Assembly: GCA_959347315.1 (NCBI GenBank)
Contig: OY365815.1
Location: 21,168,298-21,232,297 of the forward strand
From: Bimastos eiseni
Lineage: Eukaryota > Annelida > Clitellata > Crassiclitellata > Lumbricidae
Reading direction: 5' to 3'
DNA: 64,000 bases
How positions within the stretch are numbered: position 1 is the first letter of the stretch; each line of letters opens with the position of its first letter. The position numbers were made by a program, and so were the translations under genes. This document shows positions 12,789 through 24,100 of this stretch, piece by piece. The notes beneath the pieces are model-generated. The model ran no database searches and was not told where the DNA came from. It saw only the letters and a list, made by a program, of their open reading frames with translations.

Positions 12789-13079
12789 TTTGTGCAGTTT
12801 ACGCTGGATTCATATAACGCCAGACGAGTGAACATACAGATGACAGAGCACTGAAGGATCTGAAAACGTTGCCATCCTTTATGGAGGATGTATGTGTGTA
12901 AGGCGTATGTCGCCTTTAATTTTAGTATAGCGGAAGTGAAAGAAACGTCTTGAGAAATGCGAGTAAAATTCCAAAAAGGCACCGCTGCCGTCAATGATTC
13001 TCCACTCGGTGTTTGCCTTTTTTCAGCGCAGAAACGAACCGGACATAATTGCCAATCTGTTCAGCAAACGATGCGCACA

Positions 13080-13170
13080 GATACAGCTTCCTCCTCTTCT
13101 TCCTCCTCCTCCTTCTCCTCCGCCCTCTGCTTTTTGCTGCTGCCGCTGTTGTTGTTGTCATCATCGTGCT
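13080..13170 (+). repeat. TCC/GCTGTT-rich low-complexity tract
   Basis: A TCC-rich run is followed by GCTGCTGCCGCTGTTGTTGTTG. It opens Ser/Pro/Leu frames on both strands that look like artefacts. It lies just upstream of the Kv2-like start codon on the minus strand and could be part of its 5' UTR or promoter. Confidence 0.6.
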
Positions 13171-13539
13171 GTAGAAGACGCGGCTTATCAGGTTCACGCA
13201 TCATAGCTTCGAGGCAATCTCGGATGAACCCGTCCTCGCAAGATGTTCAATGCCTCTGGCTTATCGTTAAGCCTGCCGACACTATCATCTCTCGCATAAT
13301 AATTATGTATTGGTCTGTTAGTATATACACAGACGGAGATTCAAGCTCTGTAGGCCCTCATACATGCAATGCACATGCATGTAAATGTTGGCCTTAAGTT
13401 GTTCAAGTAAACCTGTTTCGCTTGTCGATCTATATAATCATCAGTCGGAAGATGGTTAAGCGTAGTCGCTGGCACACAGCAGCCGGACTCGTACGGCTGT
13501 CGCCTTGGGCTTCTGCGTCCATCGGGCGTCCCGAACTGA

Positions 13540-13670
13540 GGCCACAGCAGCAGCAGCAGCAGAGAATGCAAAGTCCACATCGTCGGAAGCAGCATAAGAA
13601 GCCCCGACAGCTGGCAAAGGAGAACCACAGATGCCCGAGGCTGCAACAGCAGCAGCAGCAGCAACAGTGA
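13540..13670 (+). repeat. Two short CAG/CAA repeats
   Basis: CAG runs lie at about 13541-13562 and 13641-13668. On the minus strand they read as Ala- or Leu-rich low complexity, upstream of the Kv2-like gene. I see no supported protein. Confidence 0.7.
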
Positions 13671-14125
13671 GCCGCTGGACGAGATTCAGCACACGGTAGG
13701 CCTTTACCTACATAATGATGTCGTGTAATGCAGGATGTCGTTCATGTAGCCCTATATAATTATAGGCTCTGTCTCCTTATTCCACAGTAGCCTAACTTAT
13801 TTATCACCCTCGGCTCTTTTGCTTATTTGCTTGTTCTCTTAACATAAACTGATAATTTTTATCATACAGGCCTAAAGGCTTATTATGCTAGTATGCGATC
13901 TGAATTTGTCTTTTTAATTTCTAAGGCGCTGCGATCGTAAAGCAAAATCGATTGAACATAGAACCAGCGCATGCTATAGCTCTGTAGGGCTATGTATCGC
14001 ATGAGACCGGAATTAAAATACATTATTTATCAGATTTAAGCCTAAGCAATTCGAAAGGGATGTGGCCTTAAGGCTTTATTCGCTCAAGTTTAAGCCCAGC
14101 GATCCATGACTTGACACAGCTGCCC

Positions 14126-15175
14126 TGGGGTCACTGCATAATTACGTAACGCTGAAAATGGCTGTTTTTGACCCACCCACCCTGTAACGCATCATAACGT
14201 TTCCATAGACCCACCCACCCAACCTCTAAGGGTTACGTATTTATTTTGAATAAAACTCAGTGTAGTTTTACCTGGGTCTATATATAGTCCCAGATCTCCA
14301 AATTTAGCATCCATCAATGTTATACGCAATAATATTTTTATTTAATATCACCCACCCACCCAATGACCCCTATGTTTGAACCTCGATTTCACCGCCGTGT
14401 GTAGGCTACGAGGCTAAACACTAGTTCAGTGTAAATTTATATGCTAGGCCTACTAGCCTTATAGCCCAGCTCCGCATGGGACTGAATTTCGAACACGGCG
14501 GGTGTACCCCGATTGTGTCTCTCGTAACTAACGCAGGCGCATCATGCCATCACCAAACATCTGTAGAAAGCGGGTCCGCCATTTCGCGCGGCAGCTCCGT
14601 TCATTTTTGGTGCTCCTAACTAGTAGACCTACCCTATTTGCATGTTAGTCGTCGTCAGTTGTTTAACTAATACGCCTTCCGATGATGCGATTGGAAATGG
14701 CGGTTGTTTTAATGTGGAATCTAAGATTGTTCAGATTTCGGAAATTAAATGTAGATGATTTGTCGTGTCATTTGCTTTGACTTGATTTAGCTTGAATTTG
14801 ATTTGCCTTGGACTTGAAGCCATCGGCAATCGTAACATTGGTGCATAACAAACGGACATGATTTGCATATTGAATTTCGTCCTGCTTTCGTATGACTTAA
14901 ATTAAACCTGTCTGAAAATATTCACGTGAGCTGAGAAATTGGGAGAACGTTTTATAGACATTTCATATCGCCAGAGCGTTCCGTTCGCGAGCCCTGACGA
15001 CTCGAAGAAAAACGTAATCTTTGGTTTATAGTTTAGACTGGAGTATTTTTAATTAATAACTAATTAGTTTAAAAATAAAAGGCGTTACGTAACGTTCAAC
15101 TAAAACACCCATGTAGCGGCATAGTAACGTCTTGTAGCACCGCACCCACCCACCCTCGAGCTTTACGTAATTATG
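14126..15175. mobile_element. Non-autonomous element with inverted ends (CATAATTACGTAA type)
   Basis: The left end carries TGCATAATTACGTAACGCT followed by CCCACCCACCC. The right end carries CCCACCCACCC followed by AGCTTTACGTAATTATGCAA, which is the left end in inverted orientation. An extra CCCACCCACCC block near 14350 suggests nesting. A related sequence (GGGGTCATTGCATGATTATGTAAC) lies at about 36077 in GFM2 intron 3. There is no transposase frame. The superfamily is not identified and no target duplication is evident. Confidence 0.5.
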
Positions 15176-15179
15176 CAAC

Positions 15180-16255
15180 GGCCTATCATTCATTCAGTGC
15201 TATTTAGCCTACAGTGGATCGAACACAAAATGCGATAATTGTGTATTAAACCACCTAAAACATCTATAATTGCAAACCGGCATGTAATTGAGTTCGCATA
15301 CGGTTTCAAGCATCCTTTCTGAAACGATTAGTAGTGACCTTGAGGAAATCTTTCATTCAGAGCAATAACTATTGTTTCACGATCAGATTTCGATTTACGG
15401 ACTTCCCACTCATAGGCGTACTCTAATAGTTGCTAGCATTGGCATAAATTAACTGATTGAAAGGCCGATCCCCCGGATAATTGCCCCCCCCCCATAAATG
15501 TATAAATGCATTTATTTACGTTCGCATGTATACATGTATGTATGGCATTGTATGAACGGCCGGGTATATATGTATGTGCGCACGTGTGCATGCATGTATA
15601 TATGAATGCATATAAATACAGACGTACGTACGCACGTACATAAAGGCCCATAAATACATGCTTGTATGCATATATATAGTTTGGGCGAGCTCATGGTCGG
15701 GGAGGGGATTGTTTTAGTTGGGAGGGGCAATTGTCCCTTCCACAAATTAACGAAACTAAACAACTCAATCTCAAACCAATCAAGATATGCAATTGTCTGT
15801 TGAGCAGATAACGATGTCCCAAACTATTTTTTTTCAATCTAAAACATATCGTCACATATTCGACATACAGGGGATATAGCATTTTACGACATCGTCAGAG
15901 AGAAATCTGCAATGATCTCTGCAACGAATCTCCTACCTATAGAGATCTCAGTAGTTGAACATTTCTTCATTAGCAGTTACAAAATTACTTCAATCAATTG
16001 ATTTCGCTATAGAAAGCACATATTATGCCGCATTTATTAGCAATTTATAGCGCAACCAATTCACTCAATAGACTCATCATTATTAACTAAGATGGAATCT
16101 TATAATTATGGCAATTGAAAAAATCATTCAGCGAAAATCCTTTCGACACATACTGTCTGTATTGTCCTTCTAAAGTGCGAGTTTGCCAGAAACGCATTTT
16201 TTCTAGATGCAGTGAATTTTAACAACAGGCATTTGCCTTACTCAGTGTTGGTGAT
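15180..16255. other. Intergenic region, no gene seen
   Basis: The region includes a poly-C run at about 15484 and TATG/GCATG-rich sequence at 15520-15680. No frame has a recognisable domain. Confidence 0.5.
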
Positions 16256-16259
16256 ACCC

Positions 16260-17215
16260 TAAAAACTTTCTATTTGTATCATTTTTTTTCTCCGGTGCGG
16301 CATTTTTTTATGACTTCCCAGTAGCTGCTTTTATGCAAATGTTCTGTGACATAAGATGCACAAGTATGGTATTACTATGGTACGAGCTCCTTTTATGGCT
16401 TACCAGACGATTCTCCTGCACAAGTGCTCTATGACAAAAATTACACTTTAATGGCTATTCTTCAGTTTGCCTTCTTGTAATTGGTTGTTCAGGATATTCT
16501 TTTGTGCAAACACCTGGTAACATAAACTGCACTTGTATGGTTTTCTCCAGTGTGGGTTCTAAAATAGTTGATTAGAATATCTAGTAGAAGATGATGATTT
16601 GTTTCTCCTGTGTGAGATCGAGTATGCAACTTCAGCTGACCGTTTTGTGCAAATGCCATAGGACACAAATTACAAATGTATGGTTTTTTTCCAGTGTGAA
16701 ATTCTGGCATGCCTTATAAGAAAACTTTTTGTGCAAATGCCTTGTTACAAAACCTGCACTTGTATGGCTTTACTCAAGTGTGGATTCTTGTATGGGAATC
16801 AAGAACACTCTTACGTGCAAAAGTACCGTCACAAAAATTGCACTTGTGTGGCTTTTCTCCAGTATGTGTTTTTGTATGATAATCAAGAACATTCCTACAT
16901 GCAAACGTACGGTCACATAAAGTGCACATGTGTGGTTTATCTCCAGTATGTGTTCTTGAATGCCGTTGCATACTAGTCTTCAAAGAAAATCCTTTGTGAC
17001 ATAAATTGCACTTATATGGTTTTTCTCCAGTGTGGGTTCTTGTATGTCTTATGAAATCACTCTTGAATGCAAATCCTTCATGACACAAATTGCACTTATA
17101 TGGTTTTTCTCCAGTGTGTGTTCTTGTATGTTTTTCAGAAGACTCTCATGTGAAAAGATTTATTACATAAGTTACACATTAATGGTTTTTCTCCAATGTG
17201 AGTTATTTCTTGGAT
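16260..17215 (-). pseudogene. Decayed C2H2 zinc-finger gene
   Basis: The minus strand contains an array of C2H2 fingers with TGEKP linkers. Examples are HTRTHTGEKPYKCNLCHKGF, HTGDKPHMCTLCDRTFACR and HTGEKPHKCNFCDGTFARK. The best stretch (17088-16774) keeps about four fingers open. The array is broken on both sides. There is an in-frame stop in the linker after HTRIHT, another after AQKVFL, a degenerate linker in the HTGETNHH region, a stop inside a finger near 16320 (HRTFA then stop), and a frame change near 17140 after NKSFHMRVF. No upstream effector domain or start was found. A live multi-exon gene is unlikely, because the breaks fall inside fingers. Confidence 0.75.
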
Positions 17216-17219
17216 ATTG

Positions 17220-18215
17220 AGTACTGATCTCATTGTGAACGTATTCTTTCAAAAATCACATGTCCTCAGCTCTGTCTTGCTTGCATTTGAGACCCTGAAC
17301 ATAGAACTTCAACATTTCTGCATACATAGGGCTACAATTTACAATGTCTACCAAACTCTGAAAAGTATACAGCGCATCATTCAATTAATAGGATAGAAAG
17401 TTTATCGTTTACAATACTAATTAAACACTTTTAGCCTGAATTGCTGGTCCTACTGATAATTCTCCAAAATTAAGCATTTTTATATCATGCAAGCCAATAA
17501 GATATTTCAAAAATGATCTAGAATATCAAGCGTATATTTGCACAGGCAGCCTATGTTGTGAGCCTAAAAGCAGAAACATTTTGATATGAATTTATTGACG
17601 GAACTCCGACACAATCAACATATTCTGTTTATGTAAAAGCTTGAAAATACAAACAATTATACGCTTGCAGGCAAACGTGTACTTTAGCGTGCTTTATTAT
17701 TGACTGTTTAAAAAAACCTGAAAGTAAGGTCTGCCCAATGTTTTTTTTACTCTTTTTTTGTTTTTTCAAGGCACACTTAATGAAATTCTGCAGGGTGGCA
17801 CTTTGTCACCCGTAAGCAAATTTAAGCATTCAAGATGGCGGCCAATATGGTTTAAAAATCATATATCGGCCATATCTTCGCATATAGAACAACAGGATAA
17901 TCATTTTTGGTGTCTAAAACTATGTTTTCAGGGAATAATAATAACGGATTATCATGGTGCTACAGTATATTACCTTTCTGCTTTAACATAATGCTGAGCA
18001 ATGGCATTATCATTGTCAAAATACACATATTTTTAATATCTGTTTCAGGTGATGTGAACTGCAATCTGTGTAATGTCATAGAATGTCGTGCTCAGAGAAT
18101 CCGAACAACTATTGAGTGTAGCAAACAGCGAAAAGGTATTTATAGAGTACGTCAAAACCATGTAGTATGTCAACACTCTGTAAAATATTATTTTAAAAGA
18201 ATAACAAACATGCTT
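17220..18215. other. Intergenic region, no gene seen
   Basis: AT-rich sequence with poly-T runs. No recognisable domain in any frame. Confidence 0.5.
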
Positions 18216-18220
18216 TCTGC

Positions 18221-18520
18221 TTCCATTTAAGTATCATTCTTTCATCAATCCAGCTCCCATCTAAGCATGATTTTTATCATCGATCCAGAAACCATTTAAG
18301 CATCACTCATCATTCTTTTGTCAATCCAGCTTCCATTTACCGGTAATCATTATTTTTTTCATCGATCCAGCTTCCATATAAGTATCCTTTTTCCATATAT
18401 TCGGCTTGCATTTAAACATCATTTTTTTTATCGATAGAGCTTCCATTTAAGCATCATTTGTTTCATCTATCCAGCTCCCATTTAAGCATAACTTTTTCAT
18501 TGATGAATTTAAGGATCATA
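18221..18520 (+). repeat. Degenerate tandem repeat, unit about 35-45 bp
   Basis: At least seven imperfect copies of a unit containing ATCCAGCTTCCATTTAAGCATCA followed by a T-rich segment and TCATCGATCC. Unit length varies and copies are diverged. Confidence 0.85.
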
Positions 18521-18807
18521 CCTTTAATCAGTTCAGTTTATACTTACACAGCCTACATCTAAATGATTGAAAACATATTTTGCAGAGTGTTGACGTACTC
18601 CCATAATACCCAGCGAAAAGACGGAATAAACATTGAACTGGATCAACTGCTTGATACTAATGAAAATGCAAGAGGACCTTCAACATACACTTCAAATACA
18701 CACATCGAACACTACTTGAGGACACACAAAGTCAGTGAAGAATTAACACATAATGCATCAGAGCCTAAGAGAGTATGCCACAGTGTTGGTCTGCATAATT
18801 TAAATTA

Positions 18808-18990
18808 TTTGGACTCACAAGTTTGTAATGAGGATATTTTGTGGGTGCCAAAATTAAACCTTATTAGCTTGGTTCAGACAAATTTGTATCCATCAAAATA
18901 AAAAAAGTATTAATTTTAATCCTCATTTTGGCGCCCCCTCAAAATGGCGCCCGGGATACATGTCCCCTCTGCCCCCAAGCTACGCCTCTG
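18808..18990 (+). repeat. Dispersed repeat, copy 1 (partner at 54785-54955)
   Basis: The copies share, in order, TTTGTAATGAGGATATTTTG, GCCAAAATTAAA, ATCAA-ATAAAAAAA, TCCTCATTTTGGCGCCCC and TACGCCTCT. The terminal parts CAAAATGGCGCC and GGCGCCAAAAT suggest inverted-repeat character. No coding capacity. Confidence 0.75.
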
Positions 18991-18999
18991 TAAAGATAA

Positions 19000-21120
19000 T
19001 AAAATATGCTATTTGTTATTGATCAAAATTATGTTGAGTAAATTACGCTAAAATAGGTCTACACATTTACCAGTTTATGCTTAGATTAGATTAATAACGA
19101 TGCAGATATCGACGACAATGACATGATTTTTCTTTCCAATAGTTTTTATTATGATTTAAATTTTTGAAGCTTGGTGTTCACACTGAAAGTTTTCGGATGA
19201 ACCTTTGTCATTAACTGGGGTTTCACTTACCACAATTTGGGAACCGCTGTTTGGGAAACACTAATATCGAACAGTATGCGTAATGAAATTATTGCGATGA
19301 GATAAACTAACATTTAAAAACAGCGAAATAAAGCATACTAAATTCCCAAATACGAAACATAACGTAGACAAGGGTTGTAAAGTAAAGAAGAGATCAGCTT
19401 TGTCTAATCTAATCAACCAGATTATTCAAATACGGCCCAACGTTAAAAGAACATGGAACAGGTAGAAGCAAAAACATTGATGCACATGAACGCGCTATTA
19501 TTAATTTTAAATTGTACGAAGCTCCACCATCCATCGAAAATTCGAAATAAAAGAAGGGCGCTTGTTATTTTCGAAGTGAAACCAAAGTGGGAAACCAAAT
19601 TCGATCGTTATGCTTGAAAGAAATTTATTAATATTTATCTGCAGACTGCTGCTGCTGCTATAATTCATTCTGAGAATTTCATTTGCTGTTTTTTTCCATT
19701 CACCTTTAGGGTCTAAAGGCTTTTGGTCTCTTTTTATTCCTTTTATGCAATTTTATAAAATTACAGAGGATGTTATAATATGCACGTTAACAAGGAAATT
19801 GAAATTTTCGACTCCAAATGAGGCAATTCTTTTGTGACATCCACACCAGCAAGTTACAGCGCCTCCATTATACCAGTCCCAGATTATACTAAACTAATTT
19901 CACAAACCCAGTATGGCTTGTTTAGAGCTAACCGGTAGTAGTATGGATTGAACCGAGGTGCATAATTTATATATGGAAAACGAAACAAATTCTTCCTATG
20001 ACCTGCTGTCAAAGAATATCCCAACAATCTGAAATCAATTATTTCCTATGGTTAACAAGAAATAATCTAAGCCTAAGGGAACCACAAATAATAGGCCTGA
20101 GACCTATACAGACAACAACGAGAACAGCAGCAACGACAAGAATTGGAAGAATTTTTCCAATAAACTTTTTTTCAACTGCCAGATGACGCTAGGCGTTTGC
20201 GAAAATATCATCGTAATGTGCGTCAAATACGGCTATTGAAAGCAGTCAATATGAAATGATGAAAATAATATTTTAGTGAATTGTTTTACTGTATTTAATA
20301 AGGTTCGTGACTTATTTGCATTGTTTGAATGTTATTCTTAAAAATTGCTTGTCAGTATAATTACAGTTGAATGAATCTGTAAATAATTTGGATATTTTAG
20401 ACTGCCGCTTTGCTGATTTATATAGAGCCTCCTTATACAGAGGAGATGGTGTGGCAAACATTTATCGTGATCGTTAATTCCATACTTCCAAAACGCCACT
20501 CGATAGCCAGGCGTGGGCACCAGCTAATTGACATCAAGTCTTAATGGTTGTAATGTAATCAAGCGATTATATAACGCCGCTAGAATCAGCAGCGCTTTCC
20601 ACGGGCGTCTGTGCTTGGGCAGGGGTACAAGAACTATGTAGAAGTAATAGAGATCTTAATAAACTATTTGAAAATAATGTAGATTTTATAATGCTTGATA
20701 CTGATGGAATATTCAAGGAAATGGATTCAGATTCATATTCGTTTTGATATATATATTAGAGTAAGAAATAGGATAAGTATCAAGAGAAACTACCAGTTGC
20801 CGTCGTCCGTGTAATAGACAATGTCTGCACCACAGACAATGCTCGGATCTCTAGCAAAGTCTTGTAGGCATAATTATTATCATTAGTGTGTGGCGGCAAT
20901 ATGCTGTTTTTTGAAGGTGAACAGAAACGGATGCATGAGAAGTTTGAAGCATGATGAACCACATGAAGGTTTTAGTCCATCATTTAAATATTTAGTGACA
21001 GTCAGGTTATGAAGTTGGATGTCGGTTGACAAAGTATTGGCATATATTTTCTCTTGAGAGTCTATTTGTTGTTTGATATGACCGATATTATGCTTAATTT
21101 CTTTTTGTAACTATTTTGTT
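19000..21120. other. Intergenic region upstream of the TTLL gene
   Basis: No gene recognised. A 5' untranslated exon of the downstream gene probably lies here, because its start codon directly follows a good splice acceptor at 21124. I could not place that exon. Confidence 0.45.
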
Positions 21121-21124
21121 TTAG

Positions 21125-24100
21125 ATGCGTGGCATGAACCAGCGTTGGTATTTGTGTGCAAGGCGCTGGTTCTCTTGCTGCAATGTTTACATCCTGGCTC
21201 TGCTGCTCATGGTTCTCTGCTTGTTCCTGCTTGTCATCAATATCTATGAACTGCGTCTGATGCAAGTCGACCATGCAGCCCTTCACAGTATGCCTCTTGC
21301 CAGAGCAGCAGCTTATGATAAAAACTCCCAGAGACTTCCTATTGTTTGGGTTCATGGCAAAATGGTGAGCTTAATCTTTGACTTCATTGATATCACTTCT
21401 GTTGTGATCCTATGTATGACCCAAGGAATAAAAATGAGTAACACGTAGAATATTATAGAATATGAATATTATGCATAGATTTTAACAACACATTGTTTGT
21501 TTTATAATTACACCAAAAGTTATTTTGTAACAAAGTTAGGAATGATTATGTGTCCACACTTTGGAAATTTTTAATTCGAGAAAGCCTCATCGAAAGTTTA
21601 TCAACTCGCTTGGATGATGTAAAATGAAAAAGACCACAGCAGCCTTGCACAGAATTGTATGAAACTTGGCAGAGTATGAAAATCTGCCTATGCCAATATC
21701 TTCTGAAAAGATTATATATTTGTTCAATCCAAGCATATGTATGCATTCAATATTTGTAATAATATCTGGAAGCAATAGTCATTGATGTGGCCAGATGAGA
21801 AATTATGCCGTTTTAAATTACATTCACAGTTGCTAATATTCAGAAAATAAATGTGGCCTATCAAAGTAATTAGGCAATTGCTACAAGGCTATACAGTGCA
21901 AGTGTCTTCTCAGGAGACAGCATAATAATGTCTTTCAGCTCTGTAGTCATACTAAGACATAATGTCTTAGATGAGGTTACTATACGTCTAAGGCATTATG
22001 TAAATCATACAGTTTTCTGTTAATCTGCTATCCATTGTCACATGGTCAGGGTGATTTTGTTTCCCAACCACAGGTTTAAATTAGGGCTGCACTGAATATT
22101 CGCTTCGTATTTGCTTCGGTGCCGAATAGTGGACCAAATAGCTATTCGGTATTCAGCCGAATGGTAGAGGTCGGACCGAATATGAATAGTGGTCATGTGA
22201 CATCTGTTTCTGCACAAGCAGAGGCTGCTATTATCGAGTGGACTGAAGTAACTCTATACTGTCTGGACCACGATATCGCTGTGTCAGCTGTTTCATTTCC
22301 AAGCGTAGTTGTCCCATTCCTAGTGAGCAGCTTTACACAGACTGGCAGAAGGGAGCAAAAATTGCATGTAGTTAACTTTTTTCTTTTAGTTTATGTACTG
22401 AACTGAAACTTTTGTTCACATGTGAAATTTGTCGATAGACCTCTTGTACACTATTCCTATTCGTATTCGGTTGAATAGTTGATCCAATTATTTGTATTAG
22501 GCTGAATAGCCCTAGTTTAAATTGTCTGAACGGAGCACTTGTAATTAAGAAATGTTGTATGTTTTTTAGTTTTAAATGTGTGCAACATTCCACATAAGAG
22601 GAAATGCGAGTGCTTGTTGCCTTTGACGTTTTTCAGTTGGAGGTTGGTTACATGGAGCACGTCTTTAATGTTTTTGAAAGAATTGGGTTCGCAACAGGAG
22701 ATTCATCCTCAGATTGGGATGTACTCTGGTCACATGACTATCCATTCAAGACTTTGGGTCCATATCTTGGCAACTTAAAACCACATCAAAGGGTATGTTC
22801 AGAATTGCAGGTACATTTTGTTCTTGACCTTGTGTCATGTTTGCAAAGTTTTTTGCTGCAATACAGCACACAGTCATCTAACGGGTGTTGAGGTTTAATG
22901 TTCTATTTTGGAAGCAGCCAGTATTTGATGCCTTTATAAACATACAAATGTATATGTTATAAACAAACTACATACCAGTATATATGACTGTTTTTATATT
23001 GCCTCATTCCAAAGGTGAAAATTGCACTTATGAACATCGTTGAAACTGAGCAATTGTGTGTGAAGGACTTGCATTTTAAGAAGTCCCTACCCAGTGACTG
23101 CCTCAGAGGAGGAATTGGATCCATACTTCATATGTTCTAAACATCTAATACTCTAATATGCTCTAATATGCAATTCAGATTCAGATAAATTGTGTTGTAG
23201 GTGAATCACTTTCCTGGGTCAGGTTCACTGACGAATAAAGTGCAGCTAGTGATGAATGATTTCCGGTTTATTCCTAAGGCATTCCAGATGCCTCGTCAGA
23301 AGCAGACTTTCTTGCAGTATGTAAGCATCACATTATGAACAGTGTATTGTTCATTAAATATAACAACAACTAAAATTTTGATCTCAATAAGTAATGCAAG
23401 TTAATTCAAATCAATAGGGAAAAAGAACCCTAAGTTGATTATAAGTCTGGTAGTTGGAGTCACCCTACTATGAGGAAGCAATTGCAGCAGCTGGTATAAA
23501 GTTAGAACATTAATAAGCAATTCTTAACTAGTTAACTATGTGATTAACAAAAATAAATTTTAGATAAGTACACACATAACCTGTTACAGTAGTGATTGTG
23601 TGATTAAATATTCACACTTTTTTTAATGTAAAGGGACTTCACAGGGTATGTGACTTTGGGTTTACTATTCCATCATAATATCATTTTGTTTGTGTTTAAT
23701 TTCTCACCAATATTCAGTCTAACACATACGCCTCACTGCAAAAGAGTTAAGCCCAAATGGAAATATCGATATTTCGTCAGAGGGAAAAGGAGTTTCATCA
23801 GACATTTACTAATTTATTTCCTATTATTTTATTCTTTTTATAAAATTCCACTCAACAATTGAAATTTAAGTTAGCTGTTAGACATTGAGCTTTTGATTAA
23901 CTTTCTTATATGTGACACCACAGACCGTTTTCAGTCTTATGTCAAAAATTTCATGTTTGGTCTATATATTTCATTGGAAAGAGGATACTGTCAGCTTCAA
24001 AATTACACCAGAATTAATGCTGTAGCATGTTCCTAGCCAAAGTAAATTTATGAAAAGTACTTTCTGATTAGTACCATTTAGTACCATTAAATCTTGCAAA

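Noticed and set aside
13341..13692. Poly-Ala, poly-Leu and poly-Gln frames upstream of the Kv2-like gene
   Set aside because: All come from CAG/CTG repeats in different frames; no conserved sequence flanks them.
22119..22406. 95-codon frame as a gene
   Set aside because: It is wholly inside a hAT MITE.
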